This document shows positions 1 through 11,139 of a stretch of 64,000 nt of DNA, piece after piece (position 1 is the first letter of the stretch; each line of letters opens with the position of its first letter). A program made the translations under genes and the position numbers. Location: positions 56,528,879 to 56,592,878 of the forward strand of contig CM054182.1 of the NCBI GenBank assembly GCA_028829895.1, read 5' to 3'. The stretch comes from Sinotaia quadrata (Eukaryota > Mollusca > Gastropoda > Architaenioglossa > Viviparidae). A model generated the notes under the pieces. The model made no database searches, was not told where the DNA came from, and saw only the letters and a program-made list of their open reading frames with translations.

Positions 1-1350
1 AAACATATTAGAAATGTTTAGCGTGTATATACGCAAGAATCAGATTTGCATGCCTTATTAACAAAAACAATTATTCATTCTTATTTGTGCATGAGTACAC
101 TTAAACATAAAATAATTATAGTTAGGGACAAACAACCTTTGTATGTGCGCGTGTTCGTGCGTAGAGACCGTATGCTAATAAAATAAGCTTCAAGCATGTA
201 CTCGTCATACATAAATTAAATACAACATAAGCTTAATAAATACTTAAGCAGAAATAAATGTTACATACACTATAAATTAAATGCTTCATCCTATATAAAA
301 TTCAAGCGCTGTCTAATAATTACACATAAAATACTCAAGATCTTTATACAAAATTCTTCCAAAAAACTGAACATAACAAACAAACGAAATAAATCTATAT
401 GAAACATGACAATATGTACACATTTTCAGACCTGACCTAAAATTATATGTTAAGATCAATGATATTTGTAAATCCCCATAGTTTTTGCGGTCAACTTCCG
501 GTTCTGCGAATGTGTTACTGACAAAAGTATATTCGTTTTGAACCATTCGTTAGAAGTTAGCATTTTAAAATGTCAGTAAACAGGAAAACTTTGTAAGTAA
601 GATTAGATATCAAAACGATATGTTAAGGAGGTGTTCAGATGGATTAGCACTCGCATCCGTCAGCAAATTATTTTTTCCCCAAGTTTGATTGGTATGTTTG
701 TACATAGGTCTAGAAAGACACTTTCTAGGTTATAACTTGTACATGCATTTGCAGCAGACGACATTGTCATTGGACGCCTCACCAACAATCGACGCTTTAC
801 TTTTATAGCCAAGATATAACACTGGTAGAGGGTTGTCATGTCAACGGTAGGCGTTTTGTCAGTGAAATGAAGAGAGCAAACATAAACAGCCTGTGGAAGA
901 TTTGTCAGCTGCAAAACAGACAGCCACTGCAATGATGTCTGGTTCCAATGGTATGATACAAATCGAAGGGCTTGTCATATTGACAGTCAAAAAGTTTGAC
1001 TGAAGAATGTTCGAAACAAGATTGGTTTAGTCTCTTTGAATGTTCTCTAGTTGTTTTTATAGTCATGCACCGATCTGCGTTCCACGTTCATGGCTTATAG
1101 CTTTAAAAAAAAAAGAAACTTATTAGTTGTAGGATTATAACGTGAGCAATGAAAACCAGAAGATGACCACATAAATCTGTTTTTATATCAGTTGTTGGCA
1201 ACGCGCTTGCAATTTGATCTATATGTTCAGGAAAATAATGGTATAATTTAAATTTATAAACATAAACATGATTTGAGCAAGGACATAGAAGAGATCTTGT
1301 TCTTCTTTTTGTAGTACATACATTGCATAATTTACATATAAATATTGTAT

Positions 1351-1354
<4 letters not shown>
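1..1354. other. AT-rich intronic or intergenic sequence, no gene seen
   Basis: Presumably intron 1 of the partial SDR paralogue on the minus strand. No SDR exon 2-like sequence (FGLxLAK, LDV) was found, and the short open frames here have no recognisable domain. Confidence 0.5.
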
Positions 1355-1418
<64 letters not shown>

Positions 1419-1433
1419 CGTGCATGCGTGCGT
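1355..1433. repeat. (GT)n microsatellite with GTGC/GCGT end
   Basis: A GT run of about 30 units with interrupted GTGCGTGCAT at its right end. It lies in intron 1 of the partial SDR gene, about 40 bp after the 5' splice site. Confidence 0.97.
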
Positions 1434-1471
1434 GTTGGATTTTATGTTTTCTGAGTCGTGCAAAGACAAAC

Positions 1472-1676
1472 CCGAATCACACCCGGTGATGAGGACAAAC
1501 TTTCCTAGTAGATGGATGGTGCCTGCGTTCCGCTTCCTTACCCATCGGTACACCGTCCACAGTCCGGACAACACCACCAAACAAACAACAGTCCGAGTAG
1601 TCAGAGCGCAGTAAGCAGTCAACATCGCCATGGCCACCATCACCAACTCCAATGTATTCAACGTATTAAAGGCCAT
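1472..1676 (-). CDS. First exon of a second SDR9C-family dehydrogenase (partial, continues off left edge)
   Basis: This exon encodes 68 residues plus one base, starting at Met 1676. A hydrophobic N-terminal stretch is followed by GKFVLITGCDSG, the start of the SDR cofactor loop. The donor GT at 1471-1470 interrupts the same Gly codon, in the same phase, as intron 1 of the complete gene at 3987-8829. The two N-termini also align over most of their length (MLTAYCALTTRTVVCL against MLALYFALTTTTLTCL, then LWTVY in both). It is therefore the first exon of a tandem paralogue in head-to-tail orientation. I found no match to the remaining exons between 1 and 1470 on the minus strand, so they should lie beyond the window. 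An alternative reading, a stranded duplicated exon, cannot be excluded from this window. Confidence 0.8.
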
Positions 1677-2029
1677 CGCTGTAAATAACGGCTTTCAATT
1701 GCCGCAAGGAAATAGCAATGAAAACCCGTTTAGGACATTTAGAATTTTGAAAGTAGACTAGAACATTAAAATGTGCGTGCGTGCATGTGTTTGTGTGTTT
1801 TGTGATCTGGTCACATAATTTTGCATAGACTTGTTATTCCAATTAATTTTTTTTTAAAGTCCACTTATCAGTATCTTTCTATGGTAGTTAATGTGTGGTG
1901 AACACTCTCCGCCCCCCCCCCCACTCCCACCCCCATCTCCATTATCACTACACTATCGCCCCGCCTCATTTCTAATGACGCTGCCAGCGTTATCAGTTGA
2001 TATACACTTGTCACGGTAAACACTTGTTT

Positions 2030-2398
2030 TACAATTATATTGTTAAAAGTGTGTTAATTCTTTACGAAGCAAAAATAACATTTGATTTACAGTTATGGGG
2101 TTTAAATTATGTTAATTCTTTTCAAAGCAATAACATTTGTTTTACAAATATGGGGTTGAAAGCATGTTAATTCTTTAGAAAGCAATATAAAATATGTTTT
2201 ACAATTATGGGGTTAAGAGTATGTTAATTCTTTAGAAAGCAATATAAAATATGTTTTACAATCATGGGGTTAAGAGTATGTTAATTCTTTAGAAAGCAAT
2301 ATAAAATATGTTTTACAATTATGGGGTTAAGAGTATGTTAATTCTTTAGAAAGCAATATAAAATATGTTTTACAATTATGGGGTTAAGAGTATGTTAA
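2030..2398. repeat. 57-bp minisatellite, about 6.5 copies
   Basis: Units carry ATGTTAATTCTTTAGAAAGC and TTTTACAATTATGGGGTTAA. The right-hand copies (starts 2221, 2278, 2335) are almost identical at exactly 57 bp spacing; the left-hand ones are diverged. It lies between the two SDR genes. A poly-C tract sits just before it at about 1911-1922. Confidence 0.93.
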
Positions 2399-3394
2399 TT
2401 CCAAACATTCGTTCCAGAATTCAGCAATGGTAACGCAGAAGCAGACGTTCACTTCGGTTGTCTCAGCGTGATTATCAGTGACGTCCTTTGCCTCGTCTGC
2501 TTGAGAAGGGGAGTTAATCAGTCAAGCTGTATTGAAAATAGACGGTTTCCTACTTACTGATATCAGCAAAAGTTAAAAGTTGTGTGTTCTATTTAATTTC
2601 CGATTTTGACTTATTGGTCCTCGAATCTGTCTGAATCATTGCAAAGAGACATGGGTTTTCTTTCAATGCTTTCTCTCGGAAATTATCATTTTGAGCAGAT
2701 TATTGAAAAAAAGCGACAGCTACGAAACTGATTTATTTGGGAGTAGCTTGCAAAAGTACAAAATGACCTCGCTGAAAACCGGAAATCAGTTTTGGACGGC
2801 CTACTGTCTTAGCGGCAGGATAAAACACTAATCAAACACTAGGGCCAGTCTTCATACAAGCGATTGAACCTAAAGATGGACAAACAAATAAGTATTCTTC
2901 AGTTATTAACTGAACAAATGAAACCAGAATTACCTGTCCCGTTAAATGAATAAAAGTAGCCGTTCCGTACAGTCACTGGACCAAGCCAGCTGTCAATCCC
3001 TGAGACCGATGGGGTCATACGCACAACAAAAGATAACAGGGCTCACATATCCACATTCATCCGTACGACCTAGTTATGATTGTTTATAAAAGAACGAATG
3101 CATGCTTGACCCTGATTTGAGAAATGCCGCGACCGGATACAAAGACAATAGCCTACATTTGAATAGAATGTCGTTTACATGATTTCAGATCCAATCTATC
3201 TCCACGTGCATTACGTGGGTAGTACGATCTTCCCTCCTATCCTTGTACTTAGTTTAAAGCAAAAGTAGATTAATAATTTAGTAATGAATATTGTTCTCAT
3301 TTGACACTCGTAAAGATGTCTGCCGAAATGGAGATGCCCAACTTATGCTAACATTGAAACAGAAAGCGGACTGGAGGATAAAGACCTTTAAATA

Positions 3395-3720
3395 AAAGTA
3401 GAGGCTTGAAAACAAAATGCTTTTAATTATAAGGACAGTGACTTATAAACAAGATACTTTTAATTATAAGAACTGAGGCTTTGAAACAAAACCTGCATTG
3501 ATTTTATAAAACCAGAAATCTTACAACAAAGGCGCTCTTCCTATTACGAATGAATAAAACCTAAATTAATACAGGCTTTAAAACCACGGTTGTCTGTAGT
3601 TATAAGACCAGGTGTTTATACAACAAAGGCTGCTTTTTCGCATTAGTTATAAGAATAGAGGTCTTAAAAGAAAGAATGCTTTTCTTATTATTTATAACAA
3701 TAGAGGTTTTAAATGGAGGG
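3395..3720. repeat. Diverged short tandem repeat between the SDR genes
   Basis: Repeated variants of GAGGCTTTAAAACAAA, then a short CTTTT-containing segment, then ATTATAAGA recur about every 40-60 bp. Copies are strongly diverged and boundaries are approximate. Confidence 0.5.
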
Positions 3721-3756
3721 CTGTTTCTTCTTTCACCATTTTTGATATGTATGCTG

Positions 3757-3760
3757 TTTT

Positions 3761-3792
<32 letters not shown>

Positions 3793-3794
3793 AC

Positions 3795-3860
<66 letters not shown>
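3757..3860. repeat. (TGTC)n/(TC)n microsatellite
   Basis: A short TGTC run leads into a long TC tract interrupted once by ACTCAC. It is downstream of the stop of the complete SDR gene, possibly in the 3' UTR or just beyond. Confidence 0.95.
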
Positions 3861-3862
<2 letters not shown>

Positions 3863-3986
3863 GTTCACCTGACCTTTTGTATTCAGAAAACACGGCAGTT
3901 TAGCACATCAGTCCATAAACTTAATTTAGTCTTTCAAAACGAAATATGTGGTAAAACGAAATTACAAATACTTTTAAACATGGTTT

Positions 3987-5169
3987 TTATTCCATATATA
4001 CTGAACAAGGGAAATAATAAAGTAGAACTCGATCGAAAATCCGTTCAGGAATGAAAGGCTTCAGTTTAGCTAAAACCTGTCGACAATATAAAACAGAAAT
4101 GAACAATCTAACATAACAAAGCAAAGCAAACAAGCAGTCAAAGAAAGAATTCCTTGTTTTATTTCTATGTTTTTTCACCAAAGTATTTTATATATCTGAG
4201 GAAACATGTGGAAATAACACTCACTTTAAAATTATTTTTGTTTATAATTATAGCATAGTAACTATTTAAACAACAAACAAATATTATTTTGATGATAGGA
4301 ACAGATATTGTAATATCCATAATATTGAAATACTTTACTTTCTCAAACTTAAAATCTCTCGTGCACTTAATACCCCAGAGAGAGGGGCGAAGCAAGAATT
4401 CTTTTTGTCAATTTTAAAACAAACAAAACTTTCTTTTCTCCAGTCTCGTTGAACTTGAACGTAAGCACAATTTTATTAAAGGTTAATATTTCCTCGAGAT
4501 AGGAAAACGAGCCAGTATAAAAGAAATAACAGTCTAAGGACAAGTTTATTACTGAATTCGAAAAAAACCATTATGCTTACATTTGGACTGTCAACAAAAC
4601 TGTTAGAACCTCCAACTAAGTAACGTATTTTAGGGTCATTAGCAGTCAAGGCGTGCGTCATGGCCTCGATGACCGGGGATAAAGTTGGACAAGCGGTAGT
4701 TGCGGCAGTCTGGGCCTGCTCCAACACCTTGTCCAGATGACGTCGACTGAACACCTGTTTGACGTCATCAGAGGCAGCCGCCCACATTTCGTCAAAGTCT
4801 TTTCTTATTCTCTTCATCTAAAATCGTCCAGAATAAACATGAAAAGCAGACAAAGATGGGAGCTCTTGACATTTGTAATTTCGCAAGCATTTAATAAACT
4901 TATCATCTCGATTTGTTATATATGGTTAAAATCCCCCCCCCCCCAAAGAAAAACAAACAAACAAACAAATAAACAAACAAAAAAACCATTATGGTGGCAT
5001 GGATTTTAGTTTAAATTAATTATAAAGTAAATCAAATATATATTTAAAATAAAAGTACGCCTAGAAAGGCAATGTGTTTTGGATTTGTTTGTTTGTTTGT
5101 TTGTTTTTTGTAGGTGGGGTTCTGCTGCTTTTCTGTTTTTCTAGACATTAAGCCTATTATTATTATCTG

Positions 5170-5243
<74 letters not shown>

Positions 5244-6923
5244 TCTCTCATGCCCAGACTTACACCAATGGACACATTGACAATTACCCCTTCTGTATTG
5301 AGACAGCCAGTTGTCCCTCCAAAATTTCCTGGCTCAATAATGACTACCTTGACACCAAACTGTTGCATTTCAAGGCGCACAATGTCAGAAAAGGTCTCGC
5401 CGCCATATTTAGTAATGCCGTAAGCGGCATTCCAAGGATTTGGTAAGCGCCCTTTAGTGCTGGTCACATTAATCAGGCGGCCTGTGGAAGAAAAAAAAAG
5501 TTAGAGCAGCTTTGTTTGTTTGTTTGTTCGTTCGTTCTTACGTAAGCGCCCTTTAGTGCTGGTCACATTAATCAGGCGGCCTGTGTAAGAAAAAAAGTTA
5601 GAGCAGGTTTGTTTGTTTGTTTGTTCGTTCGTTCTTACGTTCTCTTAGCAACTTTTGTTGATTTTGCAGACCGGTGCAAATGCTGGCTTTTTTATTTTTC
5701 GGTCTGAAAGGGAGATAAATACATAGTGCCAAAGGTAAAGGGAGAGAAGGATTGAACGGGTGTTATGGTCTGAGTGGACGAGGTTTATCATCCAGTCCGA
5801 GGTATAGAGGCAAATCCTGCCACCATGAACTAGAGAGCGATGATGACTAATTAGGATGATGGCAGCTACCGACCTAGGTCTATGTCGCTGCTTGGCACGT
5901 CCGATGTTGGGAAGGTTGAAGATGATGATAGAGTGAAGGGTGATTGACAGGAAATTTATAGATGATCGGTTAAGATCGCTCATATATATATATATTTACT
6001 AAGCGAGATTCTAGTATTTAAACCGCCATTTCTGCATTAGTGATAGTTGGTATTTTTAACGTGCACTGCCATCGTTCATTGATTTCGCGGACAGGTTTTG
6101 AATCAGTACTGCACGCTGTCCTGTGATAATGTTTGTTGATTTTTATTACGGCTTCAGTTATTTTGATTACTTTAATATATACATTGTATAACTTTTATCG
6201 TATTATATATAGATCATTAGCATACATTAGATTTGCTTGGTCTAGATTTGAATCTAGATAATATTATGTAAACTATTAAATTGTCTAATAGATCATTAGT
6301 ATATATTAGATTTGCTTGGTCTTGATCTGAATCTAGATAATATTATATAAACTGTTAAATTGTCTTCGCTCGAGATGAGTAAAGCACTAGGTCTCAACTC
6401 AAAACGGGTACGCAATTATAAGTCTGGAAAACACTGATATACAAAATCAGTCATATACATAGTCAGCTTACTCTTATAATATATGTCTACAGATTTTAGC
6501 ATTATCATTCCAAATACTTTCACTCAAAACAACTCTTCACTCAACGCTGCTTAGCTAAACTAGCGGGACTAAATTTATTTTTAAAATGTAATCTATAATT
6601 TCCCTGTAAATAAATCAGCATCCAATAGCAGAGTAAAGCTGACTTTACGTCTTGAGAGCAGCAGCAATTAAAAGTAATATTTCTTCAGTTGATTATCAGT
6701 GGCGATATTTTTTCAAGGTATAAGCGATAACACCAAGTGTCCAGGATTCGACCCTAACTCTTGGCGAAGAGTGGTGGTGGTGGTGTGATGTGCTCGGTAG
6801 CCCAAGGTCAGCAAAAACTGGGATTGGCCGTGAACCCAAGTCAATTAATAATACAACAAGAAAAGCAAAAAAGATGTCATTATATTGATATAACCTCACC
6901 CGTAAATATATTTTCCTTCGCAA

Positions 6924-6979
<56 letters not shown>

Positions 6980-8829
6980 GTGTGTTATAGTCATTGACCT
7001 TTGGCCTTTCTAAGGAGAGGGAGAAAAGCCCTCGTGCAGCGCACCATTCCGAAAATATTGACGTTTGCGATGTGAAGGTACTGAGCCATTGTCGTCAGCT
7101 CCACCTCGCCCATGAAGTTAATGCCCGCGTTGTTCACCAGACCCCAAAGACCTGCAGAGTGATCGCAGTAAATTTTACATGAAAAAAAAACAAACATTCA
7201 TATTCTAAGTAATTTATTGTACGCAGATAGTTATGCATATTCTCAGTAATTTAATGTAATTAGATAGACATGCATGTTCTAAGTAATCTAATGTAATTAG
7301 ACATACATTTTCTAAGTTAGCTATTGTAAGTAGACAGACATATAAGTTCTTAGTTATCTAGTGTAAGATGATAGACATACATGTTCTAGGTATTCTAGTG
7401 TAAGTAGATAGACATACATGTTGTAAATTATCTAAGATAAATAGATAGACATACATGTTGTAAATTATCTAAGGTAAATAGATAGACATACATGTTCTAA
7501 ATAATCTAATGGAACTTTGCCCGATTTGCTAGAATCACATTTAAATGTTTAGAAAGTGTAGAGATGAAACTGAATTTACGTGCAATTTAGATGTCGTATA
7601 GGTATATTGCTATGCTCATCCTACAAAGAAATTACTTGTATTGTGCGTACTAAACACAATCAAGAGAGTCATGTTTTCCTCAACGAAAGAGTCATATTGG
7701 CAATCTCGGTTAAAAAGATCACGTTGCTAACCTCAGGCAAAGAAAGTCACATTATTAATCAGATTCAAAGGGTCACGTTGTAGATTCCAGTCAAAATGAT
7801 CACGTTGTTAACCTCAAGTTCTTTAACTGCAATCCCAAGGACAACTTTGTTTAACTGCAAATTAAAGGATCACCTTGTTGAGCTAAGTTCCATAGTGATC
7901 AGATTCGTGATCATGAATGTGAACAGTGTTTATAAATTAATAGATATGCCTTCTCTTTCCTAAAGACAACAAACAGGACGATGAGGATGGTGATGTAGGC
8001 ATGTGTGGAGAGAAAGAGAGAGAGAGAGAAAGTAGAATGTTCATGCGGGGGGGGGGGGAAGATGTTGAATGATCAGAATGACTAACCTGTGCCTTTGCAC
8101 AGCAGCTGAACCGCCTTAAGACACGTGGCAACGCTGTCGTCACTGCTAACATCAAGCTGCAACACTGTCATCCTGGAGGGACCCATTCCACGGAGCTCCT
8201 TGGCTCCCTGGCTCTCGGGCTGCAGTACTGTGGCGATGACGTGGCAGTCCAAGGCATGTAAGTGTTTGGCCAGGCATAAACCAAAACCTGGCATCATTGA
8301 AAGTGACGTGTGAATATGTGTGGTCTGAACCACTTGGTCTCGATGCTACCCAATTATATTTTACGTTTTGAGCACGAGGAATATTTTTGTTTAACTTTCT
8401 AGAACTGGTTAACATCTTCCAGCAATTTCTTAAATGTTCATTTATCATAACACGCTATATTTGAAAGTGTAAGGCAAAGTTAAAATCTGTCCATTCTACT
8501 GGTCCTGATAGCAGGTATTCAGACTTCCAAGATCACCCAACATAACGGAGTGCATACATTTTTCATTTGTGTAAATTCAACAATGCGATTACGCCAATAC
8601 ACAATTGAACAAACAGCAAACCTGAGTCACATCCTGTGATAAGGACATATCTGCCCGACAGTGGTACTGGTGTTGGTGCCGTGCGCCATTTTTCCAGGGA
8701 GTAGACAGTCCACAGAGCTATGGCCGTCGCCAAGCATGTCAATGTCGTCGTAGTTAGCGCAAAGTACAGTGCCAGCATAGACGCTGCCACAATTCCCGCT
8801 TCTAACATGTATTCTATGGTAGTACTCAT
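3987..8829 (-). CDS. SDR9C-family short-chain dehydrogenase, BDH1 / retinol-dehydrogenase-like, 6 exons
   Basis: NAD(P)-dependent oxidoreductase of the classical SDR fold. Coding exons in transcript order: 8829-8622, 8287-8087, 7151-6999, 5481-5288, 4817-4581, 4076-3987 (with stop). All introns are GT-AG and phases agree, giving 360 aa. Visible motifs: cofactor loop TGCDSGFG at residues 65-72 (split by intron 1), NNAG at 143-146, catalytic Ser195 in INVTS, YGITK with Tyr208 and Lys212, and IEPGNF near 236-241. The C-terminal part SPVIEAMTHALTA closely resembles D-beta-hydroxybutyrate dehydrogenase (BDH1), which favours that branch over retinol or 17-beta-hydroxysteroid dehydrogenases. The first ~46 residues are hydrophobic, like the membrane anchor of ER retinol dehydrogenases rather than a mitochondrial presequence, so location and substrate are open. 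It starts at the only upstream Met with a sensible N-terminus. A paralogous first exon lies downstream on the same strand. A 99-bp duplication overlaps the start of exon 4. Confidence 0.9.
5171..5242. repeat. (CT)n microsatellite in SDR intron 4
   Basis: About 35 uninterrupted CT units, beginning about 45 bp after the exon 4 donor on the minus strand (where it reads GA). Confidence 0.97.
5443..5640. repeat. Two-copy 99-bp tandem duplication across the exon 4 acceptor
   Basis: Units 5443-5541 and 5542-5640 are nearly identical, differing at a few bases and in one A-run length. Each contains 39 bp of exon 4, its 3' splice site, a poly-A/T run and a TTTG/TTCG microsatellite. The near identity points to a recent event. 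Confidence 0.92.
5542..5580 (-). other. Potential 39-nt cassette exon made by tandem duplication inside the SDR gene
   Basis: This is the second copy of the beginning of exon 4 (first copy 5443-5481). On the minus strand it is preceded by a pyrimidine run ending CTTACACAG and followed, across the repeat junction, by GTAAGA. The segment is 39 nt, so its inclusion between exons 3 and 4 would keep the frame and add 13 residues (GRLINVTSTKGRL, counting the shared first codon), repeating the motif around catalytic Ser195. Whether it is spliced in is unknown. Confidence 0.4.
6210..6367. repeat. Two-copy 79-bp tandem repeat
   Basis: Copies start AGATCATTAG at 6211 and 6290 and share ATTAGATTTGCTTGGTCT and AATCTAGATAATATTAT. 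It lies in SDR intron 3. Confidence 0.88.
6926..6978. repeat. (AC)n microsatellite in SDR intron 3
   Basis: An AC tract about 20 bp after the exon 3 donor on the minus strand (where it reads GT). Confidence 0.96.
7200..7510. repeat. 37-bp minisatellite, about 8 copies
   Basis: Units read roughly GACATACATGTTCTAAGTAA then TCTAATGTAAGTAGATA. The last two copies are spaced exactly 37 bp. It lies in SDR intron 2. Confidence 0.85.
7660..7890. repeat. Diverged tandem repeat with GATCACGTTG core
   Basis: The core GRTCACGTTGTTAACCTCA recurs about every 33 bp with decay. It follows the 37-bp minisatellite in SDR intron 2. Confidence 0.65.
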
Positions 8830-9356
8830 TCCAGCTGACTAAAATCCAGTGTCTGGGTTCCCAGAATGGTCAGGTATTCTCATGCTGCAAAGTAAAAATA
8901 GACCAAGTGTAATTTGAGTTACATGTTTTTAGTTAAAGTTTGCTTGTCTCGTGTTGTGCTTTCAGCAATGGGATCAGACATAATGTACTGACCGGAAAAA
9001 AAAGATTACAAGCAAGTGAACAAACAAGAACCACATCTCAGCAATAATAACTTAGTAATAAATTTAGTTTTGGCCGACAGTTAACGCTCGTTTTATTTTC
9101 TTATTACAAGTTGATCACGTTTTGTCACAGATGAACAATTTCACGGAACACACTTCAAACGCAACAGTTCAATTGGCCACATAATTAAATCACCTCAGAA
9201 ATTTAAAATAAGAGGTCACTGCAGTAAATAGTCTAGAGGGTCGTATAAAAAAAGAACACTTTCACTAATGGAGACAGATACAAACCACACTCCTTAAAAC
9301 AAAACTGAGTTATTTTTTTAAACCGGCCATTAATCTACAAAGTCTTATATGCCAAC

Positions 9357-9890
9357 CAAGCAAAGTCATGCTAAAGATCATACTGAATAGACTGAAGCCA
9401 CAGGCAGAGGAAATCATAGCTGAAGAACAGCAGGCTTCACACCAGGGCGAAGCACAAATGAATATATTTTTAATCTGAGACTGCTGTGAGAATTACATTC
9501 AGCACCAACAAGACCTTTATCATGTCATTTTAGATTTTAAGAAGGCGTTTGATAGGGTGTGGGAAAATGGGAAACAGAATTAGGCAAGCCATTGGGCCAT
9601 ATGAAGAGCTATTGGCCATTGTGAAAAAACATAAAAATGAAATGGTATGGCATGTCACACGTTCAACAGGGCTTGCCAAGACAGTCATGCAAGGTACTGT
9701 GCAAGGAGGGCGAAGGAGAGGAAAAAATGGGAGGATAACATCTTAGAGTGGACAGGACTGAAACTGAGCAATACTGTAAGATTAGAAGAGAACAGAATGG
9801 AATGGAGGGAACTGGTTGTCAAGTCTTCAGTGGTGCCCCAAAGGTCGACAAGAGAAGGGATAGATAGACAGATAGATAGATTAATCTACG
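9357..9890 (+). mobile_element. RTE-type non-LTR retrotransposon relic, internally deleted
   Basis: The plus strand reads as reverse transcriptase: LKIILNRLKPQAEEIIAEEQ near 9370-9430, then (after a frameshift and a stop) a block ending LDFKKAFDRVW near 9560. It then jumps directly to the C-terminal tail (YEELLAIVKKHK, TRSTGLAKTVMQGTVQGGRR, and WEDN.LEWTGL in a shifted frame), ending near SSVVPQRSTR. The central RT domain including the catalytic motif is missing. The 3' end is a short GATAGATA tract, as expected of RTE tails. Dead copy; a related 3' fragment lies at 43202-43445. Confidence 0.85.
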
Positions 9891-10720
9891 GAATCCGCTG
9901 GAGTGGCCCTAAAAAGAACCAGATTTTCCTAATCATCCATCTACCTTCAGCAAAATACTTAACAGAGCTCAACAGCAACACCCACTCTACAGTCACCCAA
10001 AACAAGAAATCGCCAACTCCACACAAGGACCGCAACACAACTGCACAGAACAAGCCAAGAGAACAACTACCACAAAAATAAAACAACTGTGCACCCACAG
10101 CTCTCCAACACCACAACCAACGGCAAGCCTACGAAAAACTACCACAATCACCAATGCAACACCAACCTATCTCCGCTCTCCTGAAAAGAGGAGACACCAC
10201 AGGAACCATCCACGACTGAGAACATCAATGGATGTAAGTCTATTGCGGCTCTTTTGGGGAATAGTCAGCAAGAGAAAAAAATTCTTAAACGGTAGATCGA
10301 TAGATTAATCCAATAATTACAAGGTAAAGTACATCACCACATAAATATGGCTGACAGCGGAGAGAGGACATGAAACAATACCAATCGCTCACCAACAGCA
10401 GCGATGCACAAGACTTGAAACTCGCCCAAGTCAGGAGTAAATTTCAATCGGAAACTAACAACATGCAAATCTACTGGCTATGTCATTATTTCACAATCGC
10501 CTGGCGTAGTCAACGATACTCATCTATGAGGGTTAAAAGAAACATAGCTTATCTGGAATCACACAATGTGCCTTACAACCTTCGAATCCCCCTTATCAAA
10601 CTGGGTGTACCACTTTCTTCCATTTCGAGGTCATACGACAGCGCATTTATTGCTAGAGGGACTGGTGTATATTTTGTTTTAATAGAATCTGATTATCAAA
10701 TACATGTATAATGCTTGACA
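9891..10720. other. Unassigned segment after the RTE relic
   Basis: A CA-rich stretch (about 9960-10210) differs in composition from its AT-rich surroundings and reads open on the plus strand without any recognisable domain. The words GATAGATTAATCTAC near 9885 and GATAGATTAATCCAA near 10300 flank it and could mark an insertion. No function is proposed. Confidence 0.35.
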
Positions 10721-10749
10721 CCACACAGACTTATGAATTACATTAGTTA

Positions 10750-10935
10750 GTCTATATATGGTTTTACACCGGCTCCCGAACTATATTAGTCAATCTGTAT
10801 TTGGTTTTACACCGGCTCCCGAACTATATTAGTCAATCTGTATATGTATATATATTTTTTAGCACAGGTTCACGAATTATATTAGTCGACCTGTATTTGG
10901 TTTTACGCCCAGGCTCACGAATTATATTAATGATT
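10750..10935. repeat. 43-bp tandem repeat, 2 good plus 2 diverged copies
   Basis: GGTTTTACACCGGCTCCCGA then ACTATATTAGTCAATCTGTA is repeated at 43-bp spacing, followed by diverged copies (GGTTCACGAATTATATTAGT). Confidence 0.85.
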
Positions 10936-11139
10936 TTATACAGAGTTGGCATAGTTGTGACGAGTTCACTTTGTATTGTTGCATACATCAACAGCTGTTA
11001 CAATTACATCAATGCGTATAACCGTTCTGGTATTACAGACTCATAAGACCACGCACATATGACTTTCCATAAAAATAAAAAAATAAAAACATGCAGGTCA
11101 CGTGTCAGAAGCCACATATAGTGAATGGATTTAATTTAA

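Noticed and set aside
660..932. 90-codon minus-strand frame considered as a further exon of the partial SDR gene
   Set aside because: No SDR motif, and the required phase and FGLxLAK sequence are absent.
2030..2398. 57-bp regular spacing that could suggest a CRISPR-like array
   Set aside because: The whole unit is conserved with no unique spacers, and the genome is clearly animal.
3612..3903. Overlapping frames with long Ser-Leu runs, and similar Arg-Glu, Cys-Val and Thr-His runs at other microsatellites
   Set aside because: They are translations of dinucleotide repeats, not genes.
10370..10711. 113-codon plus-strand frame near the minisatellite cluster
   Set aside because: No family resemblance, no splice or conservation evidence, surrounded by repeats.
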